Below, one piece after another: positions 1 through 8,179 of a DNA stretch of 64,000 nucleotides. The notes below the pieces were generated by a model that was given only the letters and a program-made list of their open reading frames with translations, had not been told where the DNA came from and searched no databases. Position 1 is the stretch's first letter, and each line of letters opens with the position of its first letter. This DNA is from Luteitalea sp. (lineage in GTDB: Bacteria > Acidobacteriota > Vicinamibacteria > Vicinamibacterales > Vicinamibacteraceae), in assembly GCA_009377495.1 (NCBI GenBank), contig WHTZ01000001.1, positions 240,625 to 304,624 of the forward strand, in the 5' to 3' direction. Both the position numbers and the translations under genes were made by a program.

Positions 1-2
1 CC

Positions 3-290
3 GACGTCAGCCGATCGCAGGTGTGCCTCTGCGGCACCGACGGCGTGTGGGACTTGGTGCCCCGCGAGGCGATGACTGTCGGCATGCGGGACATACTCGA
101 GAGCAAACTGATCCATGTCACACTCTTGCGCAACTGGCACGCGGGCCTGTGGCGCCAGGCCTTCTTCGGCCCGGTGACAGGCCGATTCCCAGCGTCGTTC
201 CTGCAAGAGCATCCGCACGTGAAAGTGACGGCGACCCGGCTTGCCGCTGCGCCCCCGGCCGTGCATACGGCGTTGCGGGTTGCAATGTGA
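3..290 (+). CDS. possible C-terminal fragment of an unknown protein (5' end outside window)
   Basis: The frame is open from the left edge to a TGA at 288-290 and gives about 95 residues of non-repetitive sequence with mixed hydrophobic and charged residues (for example LCGTDGVWDLVPREAM). No start with a ribosome binding site is visible, so if real it is the end of a gene that begins outside the window. I do not recognise the family. The next gene is on the opposite strand and ends at 450, so the two would be convergent. The 160 bases between them hold nothing I can identify. A chance open frame in GC-rich DNA is a real alternative. Confidence 0.35.
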   Translation, partial: DVSRSQVCLCGTDGVWDLVPREAMTVGMRDILESKLIHVTLLRNWHAGLWRQAFFGPVTGRFPASFLQEHPHVKVTATRLAAAPPAVHTALRVAM

Positions 291-449
291 TCATGCAGCC
301 CATCTTCGATCCACATACCTATCTCCGAAGAAGACGCCGTCGGTTTCGCCTCTGCAGCAGGGGCCCTTCGTCGTCAGCTCGGCGACGTCCCTTACCGGGC
401 TCAAGTTCTCCAGATGGTGCAACAGCACAATCGATAGGGTGTGCATCTG

Positions 450-1544
450 CTACAGGGGCTTGACATCCACGTTGCCAAACGTGACGTCGGAGTGGTGAAC
501 GACGAGTAGCAGCGAGCCCGACTGCAGATCCTGCCCGCCATCGACGCTGACCAAGTCCCAATCGGGCGGCTCTTGGTCTTGAGTGCCCCATCCCTTCACC
601 GAGTAGCGAGTCTTCGGACCGGGAAGGGTTTCCACGCGTGCCCGAAAGTAGTAGCGATTCCCGACCTCGATGGGACGGAAATGCGTCTCCTCCGCCAAGA
701 TGCCGCTCTCGCCACCATGCCAGATCCATCGATTACCCTCCGAATCTGCATCGGCCCGGAGCATCGCGAGGCCGCCCGTTGGGTGCCACTTTACACGTGG
801 CTGCTTCCCATCGTCGTCGTGCCCACCCCAGCGCAGCAGCAAGCTCGCATGCGCGTGGTTCGAGAACGGTGGCCCCTTCGGAAGAATCTCTGGCGCCAGC
901 ATACGGTGAAAGATCACGGACGTGAAGACTTCGTAATCCTTCCACTGCATGTCGCCAATCGCGATCACTCGATCATAGTACGGCTCCGCCGTTCGGACTC
1001 CTTGCGGTGTGAGCTTCCAAAGGCCGTCGATGATCTCGGCAACGTCCTGGATCTGTTCGGCCTTCGACCAGTCAATCGTGTAAGGCAGAGTCCACACGCG
1101 GCCCGGCGTGTAATGGGCGCGAACACTCGACGAGAGCGTCCCGCCACCCTGCAATATTGCTCGAATGACGACGTCATTTGCTCCGTTGAGCAGATCGCTG
1201 CGTTCAATCTCGATGTTGAAGTCGCCCGGCCGAGCCAGCCGGCGAAGGTCAACGCCCATCGAGAGCGCCGTAGCTGATGCACCGTTGAGCGAATATGACA
1301 GCGACTCAACCCCGTCATGACGCTCAATCGACCCAAGGATATTGATGCGCGGCTGTGAGTTGCCCAGCCGGCCGAAGCGTTGCTCTTCGCCGTACCATAC
1401 ATTGATCGCTGGCCTCGGGCTCTGTGAGCCGAGTGCCCCGACAGCCAACGTGAAGCACGCGACGCCAATCGCGGTGAGTAACGGGCCGCGATGGCCCTTC
1501 ACGCTTCTCTGTCTCTTGGCAATCGCCGTGGCATCCCTCCTCAT
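450..1544 (-). CDS. secreted protein of unknown function, possible LamG/concanavalin-like fold
   Basis: A 364-residue protein. I chose the ATG at 1544 because it overlaps the stop of the upstream gene as ATGA and is preceded by a GAGAGGGG ribosome binding site; an upstream in-frame extension would run inside the neighbour. The N-terminus has a hydrophobic stretch (TAIGVACFTLAVGALG, about residues 25-40) that fits a signal peptide. The rest alternates polar and hydrophobic residues in a beta-rich pattern, with a C-terminal part resembling LamG-like jelly rolls (WHGGESGILAEETHF, YYFRARVETLPG, VTFGNVDVKPL). No catalytic motif is seen. It is translationally coupled to the secreted protein upstream, so the two probably act together outside the cytoplasm, perhaps in sugar binding. 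Function unknown. Confidence 0.75.
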   Translation of the reverse strand: MRRDATAIAKRQRSVKGHRGPLLTAIGVACFTLAVGALGSQSPRPAINVWYGEEQRFGRLGNSQPRINILGSIERHDGVESLSYSLNGASATALSMGVDLRRLARPGDFNIEIERSDLLNGANDVVIRAILQGGGTLSSSVRAHYTPGRVWTLPYTIDWSKAEQIQDVAEIIDGLWKLTPQGVRTAEPYYDRVIAIGDMQWKDYEVFTSVIFHRMLAPEILPKGPPFSNHAHASLLLRWGGHDDDGKQPRVKWHPTGGLAMLRADADSEGNRWIWHGGESGILAEETHFRPIEVGNRYYFRARVETLPGPKTRYSVKGWGTQDQEPPDWDLVSVDGGQDLQSGSLLLVVHHSDVTFGNVDVKPL

Positions 1545-2803
1545 AACCCCTCTCCCGTGCGGAATCGTACCGACAGGGCCGGGCCAGGCCAATGCACTTC
1601 CAGCATGTGATGCTCCGTCTCAGAGCTGATGGTGAACACATTGTCACCCGTCCGCAGCGCCGAAGATGGAATCACGTGGATATCGTAGTCATGGTGGTGG
1701 TTCTTGCCGTCGTTGGGGTGAACCAGGTCGTTCAGTCGAAACGGTTTGTGATGCCCGTCCCACCCGTGCCACGTACGCACGTGCAGGCCGGCTTCGACGA
1801 CCTGGCTTAAGTCGTGCTCGGGTGGGATTGGGATGCGGCATGATTGAGTCGAGTGGTTCCGCACGCCGAATCGCGGCGGGACATCCGCGGCGCGATAGAG
1901 CCGCACGCTCTCACCCCGCCGCTGTAGCGTCAGCCCAATCACGGGCTGCGTGACGGCCCAGGTGCCGCGGCTGTCTTGAATTCGGGCGATGAGCTTCACT
2001 GCGCGGGGCTCCTGATCGGGCACCCATCGCGTGTCCCACGTCAACTCATACGGCGCACGCCAGACGGTGCCGACGTGCTCGCGCAAGTCCGCGGCGTACC
2101 CGCGAAGAGGTTGAAAGTACCCGCCGTGCCAGTCGAGCCACACCCCGTCGCCATTTTCGTCGTAGCCGTCATACCATGCCAGCACATCGACGCGCGCGAC
2201 GCCCGAAGGGGATGACGCTTCCAAGCGGATGCTGGGGTTTTCGCCAATCGTCCCACCATCAGCGGGGCTGATGATACGACCGGCTGGATGCGGGACGGTC
2301 GATGGATCGTAGTACACCCGGAGGATCAGCGAATACAGCCCCCACTGCCCCCAGCCGGTCGGATTCTCGTGGCTGGTCGTGCCTTCGAAGGCGTTCTCGC
2401 CCGCCTCGAGGTGCTTAAGCGGCACGGCGACAATGGGATTGTCCTGAAAGTAGTAACGCTCGTGATCGCCGTCGCCCGGCGGGGCGAGCGGTGGCGGTAC
2501 GTCCAGCCACGCGTTGGCGTTGAAGCGGATGCGTGGCTGCTTCGTGCCAATGTGTCCGCTCCAGCGGTCCAAAACTGCCTCGGCCCGGACCGCCCCTTCC
2601 AAGCTATCGATCGACAGGTGGAGGGTGGGATTCGGCAGATGCCGCCGCGCCCGCTCCTCGGCGTTCGGGTTGGTCACGCGCCAGTCATCACCGCCTTGGT
2701 GCGACGCAAATTCGCGATAGACCTCACCCGGCTGCAGGCCTCGCGGCCCGTCGGCCGGAAGCGGCGCTGCAAGGATCAGAAATAGGAGTGCCGGCGCGAC
2801 CAT
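1541..2803 (-). CDS. secreted beta-rich protein of unknown function
   Basis: A 420-residue protein from the ATG at 2803, which directly starts a signal peptide (MVAPALLFLILAAPLPADG). An in-frame extension reaches upstream but is translated from a palindromic repeat and is unlikely to be coding. The mature protein is rich in Trp, Gly, Asp and His and looks like several beta-sandwich modules; the region around residues 175-260 (SPADGGTIGENPSIRL, GVARVDVLAWYDGYDENGDG) resembles an Ig-like segment, with an Asp-rich loop that could bind calcium. The C-terminal part carries a His-rich stretch (KNHHHDYDIH). No enzyme motif is recognised. The start codon is one base from the end of the 166-bp palindrome at 2805-2970, whose edge supplies a weak AGGAC ribosome binding site. 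Coupled by ATGA overlap to the downstream secreted protein. Confidence 0.75.
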   Translation of the reverse strand: MVAPALLFLILAAPLPADGPRGLQPGEVYREFASHQGGDDWRVTNPNAEERARRHLPNPTLHLSIDSLEGAVRAEAVLDRWSGHIGTKQPRIRFNANAWLDVPPPLAPPGDGDHERYYFQDNPIVAVPLKHLEAGENAFEGTTSHENPTGWGQWGLYSLILRVYYDPSTVPHPAGRIISPADGGTIGENPSIRLEASSPSGVARVDVLAWYDGYDENGDGVWLDWHGGYFQPLRGYAADLREHVGTVWRAPYELTWDTRWVPDQEPRAVKLIARIQDSRGTWAVTQPVIGLTLQRRGESVRLYRAADVPPRFGVRNHSTQSCRIPIPPEHDLSQVVEAGLHVRTWHGWDGHHKPFRLNDLVHPNDGKNHHHDYDIHVIPSSALRTGDNVFTISSETEHHMLEVHWPGPALSVRFRTGEGL

Positions 2804-2804
2804 G

Positions 2805-2970
2805 CTAGTGTCCTGTCCACGTGATTCGTTGCATACGTCCCGGAGCGCGGCGCCCGGCTCGCAAGGCGCGAGGAGGGAGCATACAGGCCGTATGTGACCG
2901 ACGAGCAACGCCGCGAGCCGGGATGCCCCGCCCGGGACGTATGTGACGAATCACGTGGACAGGACACTAG
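2805..2970. repeat. 166-bp near-perfect palindromic element with CTAG ends
   Basis: The two ends are inverted copies: the outer 25 bases (starting CTAGTGTCCTGTCCACGTGA) match perfectly, followed after two mismatches by ATACGTCCCGG and a CCCGGCTCGC block in both arms. The centre is a short palindrome around CATACAGGCCGTATG. The element fills almost the entire gap between two minus-strand genes: it ends 2 bases upstream of the start codon at 2803 and begins 9 bases after the stop at 2979. It encodes nothing. The CTAG at both ends could be a duplicated target or part of the element. It looks like a MITE or a large REP-type hairpin, and as RNA it would fold into one long stem between the two genes. 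Confidence 0.85.
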
Positions 2971-2978
2971 TTCGGTCC

Positions 2979-4214
2979 CTACTGTGTCCTTTGCGCCCGG
3001 CCGTTATCGTTACGCCAGACGTGGAGGTCCTTGAAGCCGAAGTAGGCGATGCTCAAGATGTCCAGATCGCCGTCGCCATCGAGGTCCCCCGCCAATGCAC
3101 CCTTATGACTTTCCTTGCCCTCGTCGATCAGGTGCTCGTTCCACGACTTGCCGCGATTGACGTTCTCATAAGTGACGAGACGAAGGCGGTCCTTCGTTTC
3201 GCCGATGACGATGTCGGGTAAGCCGTCTTCGTTCATGTCGGCAACGCAAAGGCTATCCAGACCGTTGTAGCCGCGACCAACGTCGTGGCGCGCCCACTCG
3301 CCTTTGACGGGATCCGCAGGCGCTTCGAACCAAAAAATGTGGCTGTCCTCGTTTTCCGAGTCAGTGGCGATCACGTCGAGCCGTCCATCGCCGTTGACGT
3401 CGGTCGCTTCCAGCATCTTCGCCGCGTTGACGGTGTTGCCGATGGAATGCCTGACCCAGTTGGCCGAACCGTCACCGGGGTTGCGCCACCACTCGACGTG
3501 CGGCAGCTTGATGCCGACGCCGAGCACGAGATCGAGGTGGCCGTCACCGTCAATGTCGCCGATGCCGATGCCCTTCTGCTCATCATGGTCCGTATGGGTG
3601 ATTTTCATGATGGGCCAGTTCCCCGCCTCGGGCTTGGCTGGTATCTGCAGCAGATACGTACCGCCGCCAGCGGAAAGGATAATGTCCGGCCGTTTGTTGC
3701 CAGGCACGATCTGCGCCAGCTCGATCGTGCGCCCATTCCCATGCCTGACGGCCGGCATGTGAGCGACCACCTTGGCGGACCAGGAGTGGCCCTCCGGGTC
3801 TTCGGCATGCAGCCAGACGATATTGGGCAACGCCTGTGCAAGGATGTCGCGGGCCGGGCCACTGCCAGTGACACTGAAGAGAAGCCCCGCGTCCAGGCGC
3901 CTTCCGGTCTCGGGGTCGCTCGGCAACGTCACACGTGGCCAAGGCGCCTTGGTCATGTCGGCACCGGGATTGCGATAGAAGTAGGGTCCCGACGCGACGT
4001 CCAACCAGCCGTCGCCGTTCACATCGGCGACGTCGACACCAAAATCGCCCCGTTGTTTTCCAGCTGACGGCTCGCGGCTGTCATCAGCGTGGATGTAGGT
4101 CCACTTGTCGAGGCCGATCCTCGCCTCGGTGCGGCTGGGCTCCACAGCGGAGGCAAGCATCGCGCCGGCCGTAAGCACGAAGGTGGGCAGTGTCCAATGC
4201 CGCAAGGTCTTCAC
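2979..4214 (-). CDS. secreted VCBS/FG-GAP repeat protein
   Basis: A 411-residue protein starting at a GTG (VKTLRHWTLPTFVLTAGAML), which gives a clear signal peptide. It contains repeated calcium-binding FG-GAP/VCBS motifs of the form DVNGDGWLDVA, DIDGDGHLDLVLG, DVNGDGRLDVIA, DMNEDGLPDIVIG and DLDGDGDLDILS, spread over the chain, as in beta-propeller proteins that are secreted or surface-exposed. Such proteins often accompany sulfatases and sugar-degrading enzymes in Acidobacteriota and Planctomycetota. The gene starts 4 bases after the stop of a truncated sulfatase reading frame and lies upstream of two more secreted proteins on the same strand, although the palindrome at 2805-2970 separates it from them. 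The exact partner or substrate cannot be read from the sequence. Confidence 0.85.
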   Translation of the reverse strand: MKTLRHWTLPTFVLTAGAMLASAVEPSRTEARIGLDKWTYIHADDSREPSAGKQRGDFGVDVADVNGDGWLDVASGPYFYRNPGADMTKAPWPRVTLPSDPETGRRLDAGLLFSVTGSGPARDILAQALPNIVWLHAEDPEGHSWSAKVVAHMPAVRHGNGRTIELAQIVPGNKRPDIILSAGGGTYLLQIPAKPEAGNWPIMKITHTDHDEQKGIGIGDIDGDGHLDLVLGVGIKLPHVEWWRNPGDGSANWVRHSIGNTVNAAKMLEATDVNGDGRLDVIATDSENEDSHIFWFEAPADPVKGEWARHDVGRGYNGLDSLCVADMNEDGLPDIVIGETKDRLRLVTYENVNRGKSWNEHLIDEGKESHKGALAGDLDGDGDLDILSIAYFGFKDLHVWRNDNGRAQRTQ

Positions 4215-4218
4215 GGCG

Positions 4219-4401
4219 CTATTGGTCCGGAAAGAAGATGACGAGGTTTGGCTGCTTGACGGGGCTACGCCCGGTGCTCTGGGTGGTGTCCGCCTCCGGT
4301 CTGATGGCTTTGGGCACCAACGAGGCGCCGGCCACCGCGCCTGCCGTCGAGGCACCGAGAAACTCGCGCCGAGAGATGGAAGACGCGGAGGTGGTCTTCA
4401 T
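4219..4401 (-). pseudogene. truncated sulfatase: Tat signal and first catalytic-domain strand only
   Basis: A 60-residue open frame begins with a Tat signal (SRREFLGASTAGAVAGASL) and then reads KQPNLVIFFPDQ before a TAG stop. This is the typical beginning of arylsulfatases, in which PNxxxxxxDD/DQ precedes the first metal-binding residues. A normal sulfatase has 430-550 residues including the C/S-x-P-S-R site; none of that is present, and the DNA after the stop in all frames is the signal peptide of the VCBS gene. I infer a large internal or 3' deletion that removed the enzyme body. A GAGGGGAC ribosome binding site lies 12 bases before the ATG, so the stub may still be translated and may act only as a leader for the VCBS gene. 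Confidence 0.65.
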
Positions 4402-4476
4402 GGCGTGAGCAACGTCCCCTCAAGCGCACTCGTCGCGCACCAGTCTCGGTTGGCGGACGGCATCTTCGTCATCGTG

Positions 4477-4501
4477 AACAGGCCATAACTGGTAACAGGC
4501 C
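4477..4501. promoter_or_regulatory. direct repeat AACAGGCC, 17-bp period, in the divergent promoter region
   Basis: Two copies of AACAGGCC (4477-4484 and 4494-4501) lie in the 241-bp gap between the divergent sulfatase stub/VCBS unit and the AraC-like regulator. AraC-family proteins usually bind direct repeats about two helical turns apart, so the location is right but the 17-bp period is shorter than usual. It is a candidate operator only. Confidence 0.25.
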
Positions 4502-4642
4502 GAGAGGATGCCTGTCGTTAGCACGGCCGGAAAAACCTGTCGCCGTCGCGGAAGGTACGCGCCGAGCCTTTCATCGCGCCTGTGCCGAAGCGTGCTAACC
4601 TTTACGAATCGCGCACGCGCATCTGTTACCTTCATCGTCTCA

Positions 4643-5398
4643 ATGACTTCCGAACCCGCCATTGTGTCGATGCGGTGCCTCGCGGCGGAGCCCGGTGCAA
4701 CCTACGACTGGCATGATCACCCGTTCTACGAGTTCACCTTCCTCTCCGATGACGAGGCGACGGTCGGCTATGGCGACAGGATGCGGCCGGCTCGGCCCGG
4801 TGCACTGCTCTTCTATCACTGTCGCGAGCGACACGCGGGCTGGAGCGGTGCCGACCAGCGACCGCATTTCTGGGTCGTCCACTTCACGGCGCCGGAAGGT
4901 CTCCTGCGCGACTTCCCCTCCCTTCACGTGGCCGATCCAGAGCGCCGCCACTGGAATCTGTTGCCGGAGCACGGTGAAGCGTTTCGTTGGATGTTTCTTC
5001 AAATCCTCAGCGAGCGCACCCGCCGGGCGCCACATCAGACCGCGGCCGAGGCGGCCTGGCTCCGCCTGCTGCTGATCAACGTTCATCGCTGGACCACCAA
5101 GGAGGCGTTCGCTCCGCTGACGCCAGGCCACCTCAATCCTGACCTGATGAAAATCTGGCACCTCGTCAACGCGTGCGTCGGCCAGCCCGCGGAGTTCCAG
5201 CAGCGCATCCACGAGCTGCCAAACTACGATTCGCTGCGCCACGGCTTCAAGCGCGCGTTCGGCTGTTCCCCACGCGAGATGATGCTGCGCCTGCGCATCC
5301 AGCACGCGAAGAAAGACGCCTGCCTCCTGGCGCAATCTATACTTCGAGGGCTGCGACGCCCGCCAATTCACGCCGTTGTGATCTGCGCCGACCGATGA
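4643..5398 (+). CDS. AraC-family transcriptional regulator with degenerate second helix-turn-helix
   Basis: A 251-residue protein from the ATG at 4643. The N-terminal half has a cupin-like sensor (WHDHPFYEFTFL, then RPGALLFYHCRERHAGW), as in sugar-responsive AraC regulators. The C-terminal half has one recognisable HTH (YDSLRHGFKRAFGCSPREMM) and the linker helix LRLRIQHAKK. The second HTH is broken: the in-frame end (LLAQSILRGLRRPP...) does not fit the family, whereas another frame over 5349-5375 reads LYFEGCDARQFTPL, matching the conserved DARQF segment of AraC second HTHs. This implies a small deletion plus frameshift. The stop overlaps the start of the downstream dehydrogenase (ATGA), so the present end is at least translationally coupled. 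It may be a decayed or single-HTH regulator of the dehydrogenase. Confidence 0.75.
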   Translation: MTSEPAIVSMRCLAAEPGATYDWHDHPFYEFTFLSDDEATVGYGDRMRPARPGALLFYHCRERHAGWSGADQRPHFWVVHFTAPEGLLRDFPSLHVADPERRHWNLLPEHGEAFRWMFLQILSERTRRAPHQTAAEAAWLRLLLINVHRWTTKEAFAPLTPGHLNPDLMKIWHLVNACVGQPAEFQQRIHELPNYDSLRHGFKRAFGCSPREMMLRLRIQHAKKDACLLAQSILRGLRRPPIHAVVICADR

Positions 5399-6438
5399 TC
5401 GCCATTGTCAAGACCACACCCGGTCCCGGCCATGTCGAGCTTCGCGATATGCCCGAGCCCGCCCCTGCTGACCACCAGGTGAAACTGGAAATCTCGCACT
5501 GCGGCATCTGCGGGACGGACCTCCACGTCTTTCACGACACGTTTCCCAATTTCCCGCCGGTGATCCTCGGTCACGAATTCGTGGGGCGTGTCATCGAGGA
5601 AGGCGCCGCGGTGCGCGGACGCGTCGATCGCTCCGGGCGCTATGCGGTGCTCGGCGCGACGGCGGTCACGTGCGGCCGCTGCCGCTACTGTCGCAGTGGC
5701 GACTTCATGTTCTGCCTGGACCGCCGCGGCATGGGCCACGGCGTCCACGGCGCGTTTACGCGCTACGCGTGTGTGCGCCCCGACCAATTGTTCCGCCTCG
5801 ACGACAACGTGCCCGAGGAGGACGGCGCACTCGTCGAGCCGCTCGCGGCCGCAGTGCATGCCGTCACCGAAATGACGGTGGTCCGGCCGGGCGATATCGC
5901 GCTTGTCTCCGGGCCAGGCCCTATCGGCCTGCTGTGCCTTCTCGTGCTCGTGCATCAGGGCATCCAGACCATCGTCGCCGGCACCACGGCCGACGGCCGT
6001 CGCCTCGCCCTGGCCCGCGAGTTTGGGGCCGCGCGCGTGGTCGATGTGGAGACGAACAACCTGCAGGACGCCGTCGGTGCCGAGACCGGCGGTACCGGTG
6101 TCGATGTGGCCTTCGAGGTCGCGGGAGTCGCTGCATCGGCTGCCGCATGCCTCGACGCGCTCCGCCCACTCGGACGCTACACCCAGGTCGGGCACTTCGG
6201 GCGACACATCACCGTGCCCTTCGATCGCATCGGGTTTCGCCAGCTCCACGTGCGCGGTTCCGTTGGTTACACCGCCGCCACCTGGGACCGCACACTGCGC
6301 CTCATCGCACGGGGCCTGAAGCCGAGCCGGATTGTCACGCACCGCCTCCCGCTCGAGCGCTGGCACGAAGGCTTCGAGCTCTTCGAGCGCAAAGAGGCGG
6401 TGAAGGTTCTCCTCAGTGCTTCATCCGCTTCTTCCTAG
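5395..6438 (+). CDS. zinc-dependent MDR alcohol/polyol dehydrogenase
   Basis: A 347-residue medium-chain dehydrogenase of the sorbitol/threonine dehydrogenase type, oxidising a secondary alcohol or sugar with NAD(P). Catalytic zinc ligands are visible as Cys39 (GICGTD) and His60-Glu61 (LGHEFVG); the structural zinc site is complete with Cys93, Cys96, Cys99 and Cys107. The nucleotide-binding motif SGPGPIGLL (GxGxxG) follows at about residue 177. The start ATG overlaps the stop of the AraC-like gene, which fixes the start and indicates co-translation. Given the secreted carbohydrate-related genes across the divergent promoter, a sugar or polyol substrate is likely, but it cannot be specified. 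It converges on the broken permease at 6544. Confidence 0.9.
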   Translation: MIAIVKTTPGPGHVELRDMPEPAPADHQVKLEISHCGICGTDLHVFHDTFPNFPPVILGHEFVGRVIEEGAAVRGRVDRSGRYAVLGATAVTCGRCRYCRSGDFMFCLDRRGMGHGVHGAFTRYACVRPDQLFRLDDNVPEEDGALVEPLAAAVHAVTEMTVVRPGDIALVSGPGPIGLLCLLVLVHQGIQTIVAGTTADGRRLALAREFGAARVVDVETNNLQDAVGAETGGTGVDVAFEVAGVAASAAACLDALRPLGRYTQVGHFGRHITVPFDRIGFRQLHVRGSVGYTAATWDRTLRLIARGLKPSRIVTHRLPLERWHEGFELFERKEAVKVLLSASSASS

Positions 6439-6543
6439 CGGGTCCACCGCATTGATCCCTTCGACCTCGCCTCGGTGGTTGGAACCGCGCTGCTGTTAGC
6501 AATCACTGCCGTCACTGGACGGAACAATAGTGACACTGCATTC

Positions 6544-8162
6544 TCAGTCGTGGCGGAGTGCCCGGAGGGGATCGATCCGCGACGCCCGCACAGCGGGTAT
6601 GTAGGCGGCGCCGAACGCCACCGCCAGGAGCAACGATGTGGCCCAGGCGAAGGTGGTGGCGTCGTACGAGTCGAGGCCATAGAGCTGGCTTTGGACCAAC
6701 CGTCCCAGGACGAGGCTACCCACGAAGCCGAGGAGTGCCCCGAGCAGCACGATCGCCGTGCTATTGCTCACGATCAGCCGCCGCACGGCGGCAGGCGTGG
6801 CCCCGAGCGCCATGCGGACACCGAGCTCGGGTGTTCGTTGCGTGACGCTATAGCTCATCAACCCGTAGATACCGATCGAAGCGAGGAGGAGGGCGAATCC
6901 ACCCACGAAGCTCGTGAGCATGGCCAGAAGGCGTTCGCGCGAGAAAGACTCCGCGGTCTGAACCTCCAGCGTCTTCACATCGAACGGGGTCAGGCCGGCG
7001 TCTGTTCGCGTGACCGCCTCGCGAACGGGACCGAGCATGTTGGCAGCAGGTCCAGCATGGCGGATCGCGAAGCTGGGCGTATAGGACAGCGACTCCTCTT
7101 GGAAGGCTGGCAGATAGACAACTTCGCGCGGTGCGTCCTTGACGTTTGCGTGTCGGATGTCTTTCGCCACGCCTACGACTTCCCGCATGTCGTCTCCCAA
7201 CCCGATCCGCTGACCGATGGGGTTGCCGGTGAAGTGGCGAGCCATGCGCTCGCTGATGATGGCGACGGCGGGTGTATCAACCCCGTCGCGATCCTCGAAA
7301 TCGCGGCCAGCGAGGAGGGGAATTCGAACCGTTGCAAAGCAGCCTGGCGCGACGTTGTTGAAGGCGATACGAATTCCCTGGCCCTCTGGAAGCACCTCGT
7401 CCCCCACCGCCGTGACGCTACTGGCCAAGTAGTACGTCTCAGTCACCGGCCGGACGGTCGAGAGGCTGACCGACTGGGTACCGGGGATATGGCGAAGCTC
7501 GTCGAGGAGCCGTTGGTAGGTTCGAACACCCTTAGCGTCATCGTGACCGGCGAGCTTCGCATCCACCGAGAACATGAGCACGTTGTGGCGGTCGTAGCCG
7601 GTCTCCTGCGCCCACAGGTTGCCGAGGCTGCGAAGAAAGAGTCCAGCGGCGACAATCAGCGCCCAGCGACAGCGCGACCTGTGATGCGACGAGGATTCGG
7701 TCCAGGAGGCGGCCCTGGCGACCGCCAATCTGGCGAGACACCGAGATGCTGCGCGACGACGTAACACGCCACGCGGGAATGACGCCAAACAGGAGGCATG
7801 TGAGCGTGGACACCAACAGGGCGAAGAGCGCGACGCGCACGTCCGGTGCGAGGTCAACTGGCAGTCGCTCTGCGGTGGGAACTGCGATGCGGAGAAGCGC
7901 CCGGCTCGCCGACCAGGAAAGGACGAACCCCACTGACCCCGCCAGGGCCGCGAGCACCATCGATTCCGTCAGCAATTGCCGCACGATCCGGCCTCGACCT
8001 GCTCCCAGCGCGAGTCGCGTCGCGATCTCTCGCTGGCGGGGCTTCCGACCGTGAAAGCAGCAACGTGGCCAGATTCAAACTAGCCAACAAGAGCACCGCG
8101 CCGAGCAGCATCAGCACGATCCGCAGCCAGAGCTCGTAGCTACCTTTGCCTGACCCCATCAA
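6544..8162 (-). pseudogene. ADOP-type FtsX/MacB permease remnant, 5'-truncated with two frameshifts
   Basis: Three overlapping frames on the minus strand together spell the C-terminal two thirds of an ADOP permease. Frame one (8162 to about 8040) has LLGAVLLLASLNLATLLLSR; frame two (to about 7665) continues QREIATRLALGAGRGRIVRQ and the following TM helices to LLDRILVASQVALSL; frame three (to 6544) continues ALIVAAGLFLRSL through a MacB periplasmic domain and the final FtsX domain, ending SRIDPLRALRHD. Each shift is one extra base in a short run (GGGG at 8038-8041; CCC at 7662-7664). The usual N-terminal transmembrane and periplasmic domains (several hundred residues) are missing, because the sulfite-oxidase-like gene ends 14 bases upstream. 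Indel errors could explain the shifts but not the missing front. Confidence 0.85.
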
Positions 8163-8173
8163 TGAGAGTAGTC

Positions 8174-8179
8174 ATTCTA
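8174..8179 (-). promoter_or_regulatory. candidate -10 box TAGAAT before the ADOP remnant
   Basis: TAGAAT on the minus strand lies 11 bases before the ATG at 8162 and overlaps the stop of the upstream gene. It matches similar boxes close to other start codons in this window. Weak evidence on its own. Confidence 0.25.

Noticed and set aside
5368..6366. A 332-codon minus-strand frame opposite the alcohol dehydrogenase
   Set aside because: Produced by the high GC content on the opposite strand of a clear enzyme gene; sequence is His/Arg/Ala-rich and matches no family.
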